From Robiginitalea aurantiaca (GTDB lineage: Bacteria > Bacteroidota > Bacteroidia > Flavobacteriales > Flavobacteriaceae), in assembly GCF_030380815.1 (NCBI RefSeq), contig NZ_JAUDUY010000001.1, forward strand, positions 62,001 to 126,000: a stretch of DNA of 64,000 nt, written 5' to 3'. Under the pieces are notes generated by a model that did not search any database, was not told the DNA's origin, and saw only the letters and a list, made by a program, of their open reading frames with translations. Positions within the stretch are counted from its first letter, which is position 1, and every line of letters starts with the position of its first letter. Both the position numbers and the translations under genes were made by a program. Shown here piece by piece: positions 16,315 through 25,146 of this stretch.

Positions 16315-18807
16315 CTACATGTCTACGATAATGAACTCAGACCTCCGGTTACGGTGATGTTTGTCCCTGCCACATCGCACACTGCCATCACATTCATTGA
16401 GCAGTTGGGACTCTCCGTACCCTATGGCGCTTTCTATGCGCTCAGCATCGATTCCCTGACTGATCAGGTAGTCCCGGGTAGACTTGGCCCTGCGGTCAGA
16501 GAGTTTTAAGTTGTACTCCTTAGGCCCCCAGGAATCTGTGTGGGACTCAATTTTAATAACCATACCCGGGTGTTCCTGCATCACAGCAACAAGTTTGTCC
16601 AGTTCCAGAGCGGCATCATCCCGGATGGTGCTTTTATCGAAGTCAAAATAGATCATTTCTGTTTTGAGCTTCTTCACTCCGGCTTCAATGGTAACGAGTT
16701 CTTCCAGCTTGCTCAGGGGCACATCCGCAGTGACCAGTTCGTTTTCATAGGTTTGAAGGAACTGATCTTTCTCCGCATACGTATCTTTTCGGATGCGCAG
16801 GTGATATTTGGTGTTGCTTTCGAGGTCTTCAAAGACGAAACTTCCGTCCATATCTGAAATGACCTCTTTCAAGAGTATATTATTCTCATCCAATAGTTCC
16901 ACCATTGCATCTGGAAGCGTTTCTCCTGTAATCTTATCCGTAATGACCCCGGCTATAGCATTTTCGTTTACCTCCTCTGGGAATAGGCGTTCAAAAGAAT
17001 AGAGATCGTCGTCTCCCTTGCCTCCGTCCCGATTGGAAGCGAAGTAGCCTTTTTGGGTTTCTTCACTTACAATGAAGGAGAAATCATCTTTTGAGCTATT
17101 GATGGGTTTCCCCATGTTTTTAACCTCCAGAAAGCCCTCTTCTTCATCAAATGCTGCCTGAAAGACATCTAAACCACCAATTCCGGTATGTCCGTCAGAA
17201 GAGAAGTACAATTTACTGCCGGTAAAAAACGGGAACATTTCTTTCTGTTCCGTATTGATGTTTGTTCCCAGGTTACGAGGAATTGAGAAGCTGCCGTCCT
17301 CGTTGATGTCAACCGCAAAAATATCGGTTTCCCCCATGCTTCCAGGACGATCCGAAACAAAGAAGAGTTGTTTTCCATCTGGGCTGACAGCGGGATGTCC
17401 GGTCGAAAAATCTTCTCCATTAAAGGGCAATTCCTCTGCGGGTGTCCACTCGCCATTAATTTTTTGAGATCGATAAAGTTTCAGGTGATTAACCCCCTGA
17501 TTATCCCTTCTGAGCTTTTTCCCAAAATTGTTTCGGGTAAAATACATCGTATTGTGATCCGGTGAAAAGGCAACAGCGGCCTCGTGGTATTTTGTGTTTA
17601 TGCTCTTGGAGAATTTGATGGGCGCGTTCAGTTCTTCGGACTCCTCATTCATCTTAGCCACATACAGATCCAGGTAGGGTTGATCATTCCATTTGTAACG
17701 GCGTGTCGCGAAAAAGGCAGAGTCCATGGAAGAGGCGTAAACAACTTTGTCCTCTTCATAAAACGCCGGCGCAAATTCTGAATACTCCGAATTTACCTTC
17801 AGGTTTTTTACGGCAAATAAATCCTCGGAGTCCAGGATATTATCTAAGGTCGCCTGCCTTTCGAGCAATTCGTCCCTTCTGTAACGTCCAATGGGAGAAT
17901 CTTCGAGCTTCTTGTCGTATAACTTGAGTATTCGACGGGCCCGTCCGTACTTTCCGGCCCCTCTCAGGGCCTGGGAATACTTAAAAAGATATTCTGCAGA
18001 AAGGTCTTCGTCCTCCACCTGATATAATTGCTCGTACCAAAAATTTGCGCGCTCCATATCGGAATTGAAGTAATGCGCATCCGCTACCCGTTGAATGATT
18101 TCAGGGCTTTTAATCTCCGGGTTGCGCTCGAGCCCCTCCTCGTACATTTGTGCAGCATCGGCGTACCACATGCGGTCAAAGTATTGATTTGCCCTTTTGA
18201 TAATTGCATTGGGTGCTTTTTCGGCCGATGCCTTCACCGGGGCAGCAGATAAATTTATACCGTTCGTTTCATAAGATGTTTCCGCTGCAAATGTGCCAGG
18301 TTCATCAGGGGTATAAGCGTCATCCTCCACACTCAGGATACTCACAATGCGATGCCGTCCTTCCAACGCAATCTGCTTTGCCGCTGAAATCGCATCATCG
18401 CCCGCCTCATATCTCCCCGAACAGATATATAAATTTTCATTTTCAGGATGGAAAAAGGAAATGGGATTGATACCGTTGCGCCTGAGGCGACGAATGAGTT
18501 TTGAGGATCCTTTAGATGTTGCCAAAGTGGCGAGAACAGGGTAGAACCCTTTTTGAATCCCCTTTAAATCAGAATAGCTGGACACAGGAATGCCGAGGCC
18601 GGCAGCCTCTTCTTTCCACGCTTCAATTCTTTTGTCTTCAGGTTCGCTATCCGATTTGGCAACTATGGGATCCACTTCCAACTCCGCTGTGGCGGCTGCA
18701 TTAAAATCCGTCTCCTGGGCAAGGATATCCTGTGTAAAGGAGGTTGAAATCAGAAATAGACACGAAAAAACGAGTGTCTGGAAATTAAAAGAGAAAGTAT
18801 TGTTCAC
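16315..18807 (-). CDS. PorE-like OmpA-family protein with TPR, beta-propeller and regulatory-like domains
   Basis: 830 residues. A signal peptide (about 1-30) is followed by a SPOR-like stretch (about 85-150), TPR-like helices (about 205-310), WD40-like PD40 repeats with the motif SPDG/FxSDRPGS (about 340-600), a carboxypeptidase-regulatory-like beta domain (GVITDKITGETLPDAMVEL, about 625-705) and a C-terminal OmpA peptidoglycan-binding domain (about 720-830, with HTDSWGPKEYNLKLSDRRA). TPR-propeller-CRD-OmpA is the layout of PorE, a periplasmic component of the type IX secretion system. Many flavobacteria carry several such proteins, often next to PorP/SprF; no such partner is here, so assignment as the true PorE is uncertain. 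It stands alone with its own promoter. Confidence 0.85.
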   Translation of the reverse strand: MNNTFSFNFQTLVFSCLFLISTSFTQDILAQETDFNAAATAELEVDPIVAKSDSEPEDKRIEAWKEEAAGLGIPVSSYSDLKGIQKGFYPVLATLATSKGSSKLIRRLRRNGINPISFFHPENENLYICSGRYEAGDDAISAAKQIALEGRHRIVSILSVEDDAYTPDEPGTFAAETSYETNGINLSAAPVKASAEKAPNAIIKRANQYFDRMWYADAAQMYEEGLERNPEIKSPEIIQRVADAHYFNSDMERANFWYEQLYQVEDEDLSAEYLFKYSQALRGAGKYGRARRILKLYDKKLEDSPIGRYRRDELLERQATLDNILDSEDLFAVKNLKVNSEYSEFAPAFYEEDKVVYASSMDSAFFATRRYKWNDQPYLDLYVAKMNEESEELNAPIKFSKSINTKYHEAAVAFSPDHNTMYFTRNNFGKKLRRDNQGVNHLKLYRSQKINGEWTPAEELPFNGEDFSTGHPAVSPDGKQLFFVSDRPGSMGETDIFAVDINEDGSFSIPRNLGTNINTEQKEMFPFFTGSKLYFSSDGHTGIGGLDVFQAAFDEEEGFLEVKNMGKPINSSKDDFSFIVSEETQKGYFASNRDGGKGDDDLYSFERLFPEEVNENAIAGVITDKITGETLPDAMVELLDENNILLKEVISDMDGSFVFEDLESNTKYHLRIRKDTYAEKDQFLQTYENELVTADVPLSKLEELVTIEAGVKKLKTEMIYFDFDKSTIRDDAALELDKLVAVMQEHPGMVIKIESHTDSWGPKEYNLKLSDRRAKSTRDYLISQGIDAERIESAIGYGESQLLNECDGSVRCGRDKHHRNRRSEFIIVDM

Positions 18808-18841
18808 AGCGTGGGAATTTAAGAATCCACTTTATACAATT

Positions 18842-18849
18842 CTAAAGTA
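18842..18849 (-). promoter_or_regulatory. -7 box upstream of the PorE-like gene
   Basis: On the minus strand TACTTTAG matches TAnnTTTG at 7 of the 8 positions (5 of 6 fixed bases) and lies 34 bases before the ATG. No convincing -33 element. Confidence 0.35.
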
Positions 18850-18996
18850 AGGCAATGCTGTGAAGCGATTAATTTTTTGTTGTAAAAGCCTGTAAATGCA
18901 GTATTAATACGGGTTTATAGTGGGTCTGTCCGAGCAGAAAGCCAAGCTTCAGGCTTTGAGGCGGCTACCTTTAAGGAACGGGGTGAAGTTTGCGGA

Positions 18997-19024
18997 AACA
19001 AAGAGAGCATCCAATGGATGCTCT
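18997..19024 (-). terminator. Terminator after tatA
   Basis: AGAGCATCC (19004-19012) and GGATGCTCT (19016-19024) form a perfect 9-bp stem around a 3-base loop. On the minus strand it is followed by CTTTGTTT. It lies 22 bases after the tatA stop. Confidence 0.75.
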
Positions 19025-19046
19025 GTGTTTTAAGAAAGAAAAAGAA

Positions 19047-19229
19047 CTAATCTTGTTTCTCTTCCAATTTATCGTCTTCTCTTGAAGCGTCTTTGAACTC
19101 CTTAATACCACTGCCCAAACCGCGCATTAATTCAGGTATTTTCTTTCCTCCGAAAAGCAGGAGGACGATTACTACAATAACTGCGATCTGCCAGGGGCCT
19201 ATAGCCAAAAATATTCCGAGTGCGTTCAT
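19047..19229 (-). CDS. tatA: Sec-independent protein translocase subunit TatA/TatE
   Basis: 60 residues: one membrane helix (about 9-24, [17 protein letters not shown]), the hinge motif [21 protein letters not shown] and a short acidic tail. This is the standard TatA/E form; the protein oligomerises to form the twin-arginine pore for folded proteins. No tatC or tatB is in the window. It is divergent from the M23 peptidase gene; a near-consensus -7 box, TACCTTTA (19257-19250), lies 20 bases upstream. Confidence 0.92.
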   Translation of the reverse strand: MNALGIFLAIGPWQIAVIVVIVLLLFGGKKIPELMRGLGSGIKEFKDASREDDKLEEKQD

Positions 19230-19408
19230 GCCACCAGTTTTTAGGACTGTAAAGGTAGTAAAAATCAGTATAGAAATCTTTTAATTGTGGTATAAGGTGT
19301 ATTTTAGACAATCAATAAAAGCAAAGCCATTCTAAGGGTTTGTATAATTCGGACCGATTCAGATTGACTTGAACAGAGGTCGGAATCAAGGAATTGTGGA
19401 GGGTACTC

Positions 19409-20275
19409 ATGGAGCAAAAAAAGAAAAGAAAGGAGCTTAAGCGGAAGCTCCTGCATAAATACAGGCTTGTAATCCTGAATGAAAGTACGTTTGAGGAAAA
19501 GATCTCCTTTAAACTGAGCCGGCTGAATGTTTTTGTCACGGGAACCCTTATGATTATTGGACTCATCGGATTTACGACCTTGCTCATCGCGTTTACTCCC
19601 CTGCGGGAATATATTCCTGGATATTCCTCAACTGCATTGAAACGACAGGCCACGGATCTCACCTATAAGACCGACTCCCTGGTAGCTGTATTGAATTATA
19701 CTAATAGGTATATTGAAAACATACGCCAGGTGCTGAGCGGAGATATTGAAACGTCCCAGATCAATCCGGACTCCGTTTATGAAAGTATTAAACTCGAACC
19801 TTCCCAAATTGATTTAAGTCCGATACGGGAGGACAGTATCCTGAGGGCAGAAGTGGCCCTGGAAGATCGGTACAACCTCTTTGAACAGCCCACCTTCGAT
19901 GGGAGTATTTTATTGTTCACGCCTCTTTCGGGGACAATTTCACAGGACTATGATCCGGATTATAAGCACTTTGCCATTGATATTGTAGCCGTCAAGGACA
20001 CTCCTGTTAAGGCGGTTGCCTCTGGGCGGGTGATTTTTTCGGAATGGACTGCAGCCACCGGATATGTAGTGATTTTAAAGCACGATCAGGACCTGATCTC
20101 TGTATATAAGCACAATGGATCGCTCACCAAAGAGCAGGGCAGCATTGTAAGGGCTGGAGAAGTTATCGCCACCGTAGGAAATACCGGAGAGCTTACAACC
20201 GGACCCCATTTACACTTTGAACTCTGGAAGGATGGGAACCCCGTGGATCCTGAGAATTACATTGATTTCAATTAA
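19409..20275 (+). CDS. M23 (LytM-type) peptidase, membrane-anchored
   Basis: 288 residues from the ATG at 19409; a TTG at 19394 is in frame but adds only five unlikely residues. A basic N-terminus (KKKRKELKRKLLHKYRLVIL) precedes one membrane helix (about 38-58), then a helical linker and the C-terminal metallopeptidase domain (about 170-288). Zinc ligands are seen in HFAIDI (HxxxD) and HLHFELW (HxH). The enzyme would cut peptide cross-links in peptidoglycan from the periplasmic side of the inner membrane. The GH3 gene follows after 2 bases, so they form an operon. Confidence 0.9.
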   Translation: MEQKKKRKELKRKLLHKYRLVILNESTFEEKISFKLSRLNVFVTGTLMIIGLIGFTTLLIAFTPLREYIPGYSSTALKRQATDLTYKTDSLVAVLNYTNRYIENIRQVLSGDIETSQINPDSVYESIKLEPSQIDLSPIREDSILRAEVALEDRYNLFEQPTFDGSILLFTPLSGTISQDYDPDYKHFAIDIVAVKDTPVKAVASGRVIFSEWTAATGYVVILKHDQDLISVYKHNGSLTKEQGSIVRAGEVIATVGNTGELTTGPHLHFELWKDGNPVDPENYIDFN

Positions 20276-20277
20276 AG

Positions 20278-21777
20278 ATGATTTCATTAAAGGCACTTGG
20301 AGCCAAATTGTTCGCGTGGAGGGTGCATCAAAAAACGGCTTCCTGGGCGAGAAACCCGGTGGAAGCGCAGCAGCGCACATTCAATAAACTCATCGCAAAG
20401 GCGCGGGATACCCGGTTTGGTTCAGACCACGACTTTGGTCAGATAAAAGACTATTCGGATTTTGCCTCCCGTGTACCTGTCCGGGATTACGAGGTGCTCA
20501 AACCCTATATAGAGAAAATTCTACAGGGTGAAAACGATGTGCTTTGGCCGGGCAAGCCCCTCTATTTTGCAAAAACTTCAGGAACGACCTCCGGCGCGAA
20601 ATATATCCCTATAACCAAGGCTTCGATAAAAGAACAAGTGAGGGCCTCCCGCAATGCAATCCTGAATTACATCTATAAAACGGGCAATGTCAGTTTTGTC
20701 GATGGGAAAATGATTTTTTTGCAGGGAAGCCCGGTTCTGGATGAGAAAAACGGAATAAAAACAGGTCGTTTATCAGGGATTTCAGCGCACTACGTGCCAA
20801 AATACCTTCAGAAGAACAGGCTGCCTTCCTGGGAAACCAACTGTATTGAAGACTGGGAGACCAAGGTTGACAGGATTGTAGATGAAACCATTGAGGAGGA
20901 TATGACCGTCATCGCGGGAATCCCGTCCTGGGTACAGATGTACTTTGAGCGGATATGCGCAAGAAATAATAAACCAGTAGGTATAACATTCCCGAATCTG
21001 CAGCTGTTTATTTATGGAGGGGTGAATTACGAGCCTTATCGCAGTAAATTCGAGGATTTGATTGGCCGAAAGGTCGATAGTATCGAATTATTTCCGGCCA
21101 GCGAGGGATTTTTTGCCTATCAGGATCAGTTTAAGGATCGGGGACTTCTGTTGCTTCTCCAGGCTGGGATTTTCTATGAGTTTATAAAAGCCGATACATT
21201 TTATGACGATTCTCCCAGACGCTTCACGATAGGAGAGGTGGAATTTGGCGTCAATTACGCCATGATAATCTCCACAAATGCGGGGCTTTGGGCATATAAC
21301 CTTGGAGATACCGTTCAGTTTACTTCTTTGAATCCGTATCGGGTGATTGTAACAGGGCGCATAAAGCATTTTATCTCTGCTTTTGGGGAGCACGTTATTG
21401 CCAAGGAAGTGGAGTATGCCATGGAAGAAGCGATCGCGCAAACCGGGGCCAGGGTAAATGAGTTTACGGTTGCACCACAGATACAACCGGAAGAAGGGCA
21501 GTTGCCCTATCATGAATGGCTGGTGGAGTTCGAAAAGTTACCGGAAGACCTTTCGCGTTTTAAATCTGTGCTGGACCAGAGCCTTCAGACTCAAAATAGT
21601 TACTACTTCGATTTGATTGATGGGAAGATATTGCAACCCCTTCGGCTTACCCAAATCCGCAAAGGGGGTTTTCAGCAACACATGAAGTCTGTAGGCAAAT
21701 TGGGCGGGCAAAATAAGATCAAACGCCTGGCCAACGATCGAAGTTTGGCGGATGCACTTCAGGCCTACGTCCTATAA
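20278..21777 (+). CDS. GH3-family acyl-adenylate-forming enzyme
   Basis: 499 residues of the GH3 family, named for plant auxin-amide synthetases and common in Bacteroidota. The adenylate-forming signature is AKTSGTTSGAKYIPIT (about 98-113), and the conserved IFYEFI and GLWAYNLGDTVQF blocks follow. By family, it should adenylate a carboxylate and possibly join it to an amine, but the bacterial substrate is unknown. It is translationally close to the M23 peptidase gene (2-base gap). Its end is 104 bases before the next gene, with a new promoter between. Confidence 0.9.
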   Translation: MISLKALGAKLFAWRVHQKTASWARNPVEAQQRTFNKLIAKARDTRFGSDHDFGQIKDYSDFASRVPVRDYEVLKPYIEKILQGENDVLWPGKPLYFAKTSGTTSGAKYIPITKASIKEQVRASRNAILNYIYKTGNVSFVDGKMIFLQGSPVLDEKNGIKTGRLSGISAHYVPKYLQKNRLPSWETNCIEDWETKVDRIVDETIEEDMTVIAGIPSWVQMYFERICARNNKPVGITFPNLQLFIYGGVNYEPYRSKFEDLIGRKVDSIELFPASEGFFAYQDQFKDRGLLLLLQAGIFYEFIKADTFYDDSPRRFTIGEVEFGVNYAMIISTNAGLWAYNLGDTVQFTSLNPYRVIVTGRIKHFISAFGEHVIAKEVEYAMEEAIAQTGARVNEFTVAPQIQPEEGQLPYHEWLVEFEKLPEDLSRFKSVLDQSLQTQNSYYFDLIDGKILQPLRLTQIRKGGFQQHMKSVGKLGGQNKIKRLANDRSLADALQAYVL

Positions 21778-21857
21778 AACCTTCGCTCTTGCGCTTCAGA
21801 CCCCTGAGTTCGGGAGGTACAAAGGAAGCCGACATTCGCTAAACTCAAATTAAAACG

Positions 21858-21865
21858 TATTTTTG
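21858..21865 (+). promoter_or_regulatory. -7 box upstream of the DUF6909-like gene and polysaccharide locus
   Basis: TATTTTTG fits TAnnTTTG exactly and ends 16 bases before the ATG at 21882. As the following genes are nearly gapless, this may be the main promoter of the polysaccharide operon. Confidence 0.5.
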
Positions 21866-21881
21866 CGGTACATCTGTTTTC

Positions 21882-23552
21882 ATGGAAGCAACCAGAGCCC
21901 AGGAATCGACAAATGCTATTGAGCGCATGTACATTACCATGCGCCACCTCTTTAACAGGGGCTTCTACAAACCGATGGGTGTTTCCGGGGAAACATTGCG
22001 CAATGCGCTGTTACAACTTCGACCTGAAATCTACGGAACAATTGCGGAAAGCAAGGCAGAACTGGACGGACTGATTTATGTCCTGGAACGACTGCCAGAG
22101 GGTATTGAACAGTGCAAATACATCAACCTCACCGCAGATGAGGGCTATAGGGATTCCCATTTTGAGCCCATAGTTCCACCAAAGCGCCGCAGAAACTGTT
22201 ACCGGATTGACAGGGAACAGATGAACATTGAAATAACCCGCGGGCGCTCGGATATTTACGACATCCTCACCCATTTAACCTTCCTCTTTATTGAATCAGG
22301 CAAAATAGGCGAAAGGGTACTCATTGGGGACTCCGGAAATACAATACGAGACTGGGAGAAACTCGAAGCCGCCTATAAAAAGGACAAACTGACCTTATCC
22401 GAAAGAGAAATTGCCATTACCCATACGGCTAATATACTGGGTCGCTCCTTTGTGGAGATCAAATCGGTTTACGACAAGTTCGCGACTAAAAAAGACCCCG
22501 AACGATTCCTTAAAATCATCTATTGGCTCGGCAAACAGGCTATCGATGAGGAAACCACAGGGAATAAGCGTACCATCACTTTCAGCGCCTTGCTACGGGA
22601 AGGTCTCGGCCATCATATCCATGGGGAACGCTGGGCCAATGCGATCAAGGCTGCCCTGGATAAGCATGGGCTCATGGAACGTCCTTTGCACATAATCAGT
22701 TCCAACATGCACAGTGTACTGAACACGCTGTTTGCCGCAAAGGCTTTGAAAAGGGAGTTCCCAAAAGCAGGTAACCTCGATATTTTTGAGGCCCTTAGCA
22801 GCGAGGATAACGGGAAATTACAGGACAAAATCCTGGCCATGGCCCGCAAGAACGGAATGTTCTTGATCGACGACACCTCAGGTGCCAATATCGATGTTCA
22901 GATTTTTGATTTGGCCCGCTTGACAAAGGATGCCTGTTGCTATGAAATCCCGGAGGTTCCAGTATCTGAGAAGCCCGTAATTCTGGTAATGGATTACGCT
23001 TTTGGAGAACAGGCTTATGAATGTATTGACGAGCTGCTAAAACCTTACAAGGCAAATGACATGCCGCAATTCCTGGATGTCCGGTCGATATCGGTAATGG
23101 GGAAAGCCGGGATACTGGTTGGTGAAAAGGGAGACCTGATGATTCCCTCTGCGCATATTTTTGAAGGAACAGCCGATAATTACCCGTTTAAAAATGAGCT
23201 CTCGAAAGCGGATTTTGAAGGAAATGGTCTTTCGGTTTATGAAGGGACTATGGTTACGGTTCTCGGCACTTCGCTACAAAACCGCGACATTCTGTCCTTT
23301 TTCCACGAATCCACCTGGAATGTAATAGGCCTGGAGATGGAAGGAGTTCATTATCAAAAAGCAATTCAGTCTGCATCGCAGATCAGAAAGAGTATTCGTC
23401 AGGACGTAAAGATCAGATATGCCTATTACGCGTCTGATAACCCTTTAAAATCGGGCCATACCCTGGCTTCAGGGGGCCTTGGAAAAACGGGAGTTAAACC
23501 AACCTACCTGATAACAGATAAAATCTTACTACAAATTTTTAATTCAAAATAA
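21882..23552 (+). CDS. DUF6909-like protein with a nucleosidase-like C-terminus
   Basis: 556 residues. I recognise it only as a conserved Bacteroidota protein of the DUF6909 type. The C-terminal third (about 320-556) has features of the nucleoside phosphorylase/nucleosidase fold: VIGLEMEGVHYQKAI (the EMEG motif that binds ribose in that superfamily), YYASDNP in the position of the catalytic Asp segment, and YEGTMVTVLGTSLQ. The N-terminal half is helical with many charged residues and no known motif. It has its own promoter and ends 2 bases before the Wzz-like gene, so it is probably transcribed with the polysaccharide genes, although nothing in its sequence shows a role there. Confidence 0.75.
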   Translation: MEATRAQESTNAIERMYITMRHLFNRGFYKPMGVSGETLRNALLQLRPEIYGTIAESKAELDGLIYVLERLPEGIEQCKYINLTADEGYRDSHFEPIVPPKRRRNCYRIDREQMNIEITRGRSDIYDILTHLTFLFIESGKIGERVLIGDSGNTIRDWEKLEAAYKKDKLTLSEREIAITHTANILGRSFVEIKSVYDKFATKKDPERFLKIIYWLGKQAIDEETTGNKRTITFSALLREGLGHHIHGERWANAIKAALDKHGLMERPLHIISSNMHSVLNTLFAAKALKREFPKAGNLDIFEALSSEDNGKLQDKILAMARKNGMFLIDDTSGANIDVQIFDLARLTKDACCYEIPEVPVSEKPVILVMDYAFGEQAYECIDELLKPYKANDMPQFLDVRSISVMGKAGILVGEKGDLMIPSAHIFEGTADNYPFKNELSKADFEGNGLSVYEGTMVTVLGTSLQNRDILSFFHESTWNVIGLEMEGVHYQKAIQSASQIRKSIRQDVKIRYAYYASDNPLKSGHTLASGGLGKTGVKPTYLITDKILLQIFNSK

Positions 23553-23554
23553 CC

Positions 23555-24571
23555 ATGGCTACACCAGACCCAGCAGATAAAGCCGCACCCGATGAAATTG
23601 ATTTAGGTCATTTTTTTAACCTGATCTACAAAGTGTTCCATTCCATGTTTATTGGGATATTGACCTTTTATCAATACGTCAAGCGGAATTTTGTCTGGTT
23701 TGTTGGATTGACTGTTATTGGCGCCATAGCAGGATTCACGATAAACCAGCTGGTCGATGAAAAACACAAACTCGATGTTTTAGTCAGACCCAGCAAGGAT
23801 GATATTAATTTTTCGTTTGACACACGAACCTATTTATATGACGTGTTGACCGAAATCCAATCCGACATTAAAGGGAAAGACAGTTTGTTTTTTGGCAATC
23901 TTGGCTTTAAAGCTGAGGATTTACCTGGCCTTGAAATCGAGATAACCCCCTTGATTTCGGAAGGCAGGGGATTGCTTGATACAGAAAATGATATTATTTC
24001 TGCCCTTATGGAATTTCAGAACTCAGAGGCGGTTAATGAGATGCTGGAATCTGAATTGCGCAATGAGGCGATGATTGACCAACGAATTACATTTTATTTT
24101 AAAGATCCTGTAGCAGGTGAGAAATTTGCAAAAAAGACTTTAGAGTATATAAATTCCAATCCTTATTACGACAACCTCGTTGAAGTCCAACGACAAAACA
24201 ACAAGATGAGCCTGATGTCTAATGACAGCCTGATCAATCAAATTGACCTACTTCTACAAGCGTTCACTGACAAACTCAATAAGACCAATTCGGGATCAGA
24301 GGGACAAATTGTGATGGAGAATCTGACAGGCATGAATGCGGCAGCCTTGTTGGAATTAAAAACCGAACTTCTGGCAGATTCCGATATCAGAAGGATGGAA
24401 TTGGAAATGAATGACAGACCGGTAAATATTTTGAATTTTGGGAAACCGCATAAAATTGACAAACCCTTATTTAAGAAGAACATCGTTTTCTTCCCCTTAC
24501 TGCTCCTGGGGCTCTTTTTGGCAGGGTCATTTATTCGTTTTTTAAATCGAAAATCAAAAGAACTACTTTAG
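23555..24571 (+). CDS. Wzz-like chain-length determinant protein
   Basis: 338 residues with one helix near the N-terminus (about 47-65, VWFVGLTVIGAIAGFTI) and one near the C-terminus (about 309-328), enclosing a 240-residue periplasmic part rich in helices. That topology is that of polysaccharide co-polymerases (Wzz), which set chain length with the Wzy polymerase. It has no tyrosine-kinase domain, unlike Wzc. First clear polysaccharide gene of the locus, with rfbC following after 5-29 bases depending on start. Confidence 0.75.
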   Translation: MATPDPADKAAPDEIDLGHFFNLIYKVFHSMFIGILTFYQYVKRNFVWFVGLTVIGAIAGFTINQLVDEKHKLDVLVRPSKDDINFSFDTRTYLYDVLTEIQSDIKGKDSLFFGNLGFKAEDLPGLEIEITPLISEGRGLLDTENDIISALMEFQNSEAVNEMLESELRNEAMIDQRITFYFKDPVAGEKFAKKTLEYINSNPYYDNLVEVQRQNNKMSLMSNDSLINQIDLLLQAFTDKLNKTNSGSEGQIVMENLTGMNAAALLELKTELLADSDIRRMELEMNDRPVNILNFGKPHKIDKPLFKKNIVFFPLLLLGLFLAGSFIRFLNRKSKELL

Positions 24572-24600
24572 GGGAGTTGCATTTAAATTCATCAAAAGGT

Positions 24601-25146
24601 TTGAAAATCCACAAAGCTCCAATAGCAGGCTGCTTTTTGTTTGTCCCGGAGTCGTACAGGGACAACAGGGGGGAGTTTATGGAGACTTATAACCATCGTG
24701 AATTTCTGGCTATTTTAGGGGAGCCGTTACATTTTGTTCAGGACAATCAATCGATCTCAAAGAAGTTCGTCCTGAGAGGACTGCATTATCAAACAGGAGC
24801 CCATGCGCAAGCCAAGCTCGCCAGGGTAATTTCGGGACGCGTCCTCGATGTTGTCGTCGATATCCGCAAGGACAGCCCGACTTTTGGAGAATATTTTTCC
24901 ACTGAGCTTTCTGCCCGTAACCGAAAAACCATTTTTATACCAAAAGGGCTGGCACACGGTTTCCTGGCCCTGGAGGACAACACCATATTTTCTTATAAAT
25001 GCGATGCCTTCTACAATCCTGAATCCGAAAGAGGGATCATTTACAATGACCCGGATCTTAAGATAGACTGGCAGATCGAGGAAGAGAAGATGATTCTGTC
25101 CGAAAAAGATCTCGCCCTGCCGCGATTTAATGAAGAAATTTTATGA
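24601..25146 (+). CDS. rfbC: dTDP-4-dehydrorhamnose 3,5-epimerase family protein
   Basis: 181 residues from the TTG at 24601 (MKIHKAPIAGCFLF), which matches the usual RmlC beginning; TTG at 24577 would add eight residues. There is no nearby ATG. The cupin fold and active-site motifs are intact: RGxF-type ESYRDNRGEFMETYN, VLRGLHYQ with the catalytic His, and IPKGLAHGFLAL. It epimerises C3 and C5 of dTDP-4-keto-6-deoxyglucose on the way to dTDP-L-rhamnose. The partners rfbA and rfbB are absent from the window, and rfbD downstream is shortened. Overlaps the next gene by 4 bases. Confidence 0.9.
   Translation: MKIHKAPIAGCFLFVPESYRDNRGEFMETYNHREFLAILGEPLHFVQDNQSISKKFVLRGLHYQTGAHAQAKLARVISGRVLDVVVDIRKDSPTFGEYFSTELSARNRKTIFIPKGLAHGFLALEDNTIFSYKCDAFYNPESERGIIYNDPDLKIDWQIEEEKMILSEKDLALPRFNEEIL

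Noticed and set aside
18204-18470. Plus-strand frames opposite the PorE-like gene
   Set aside because: Several frames of 60-100 codons are only antisense shadows; no start sites or motifs.
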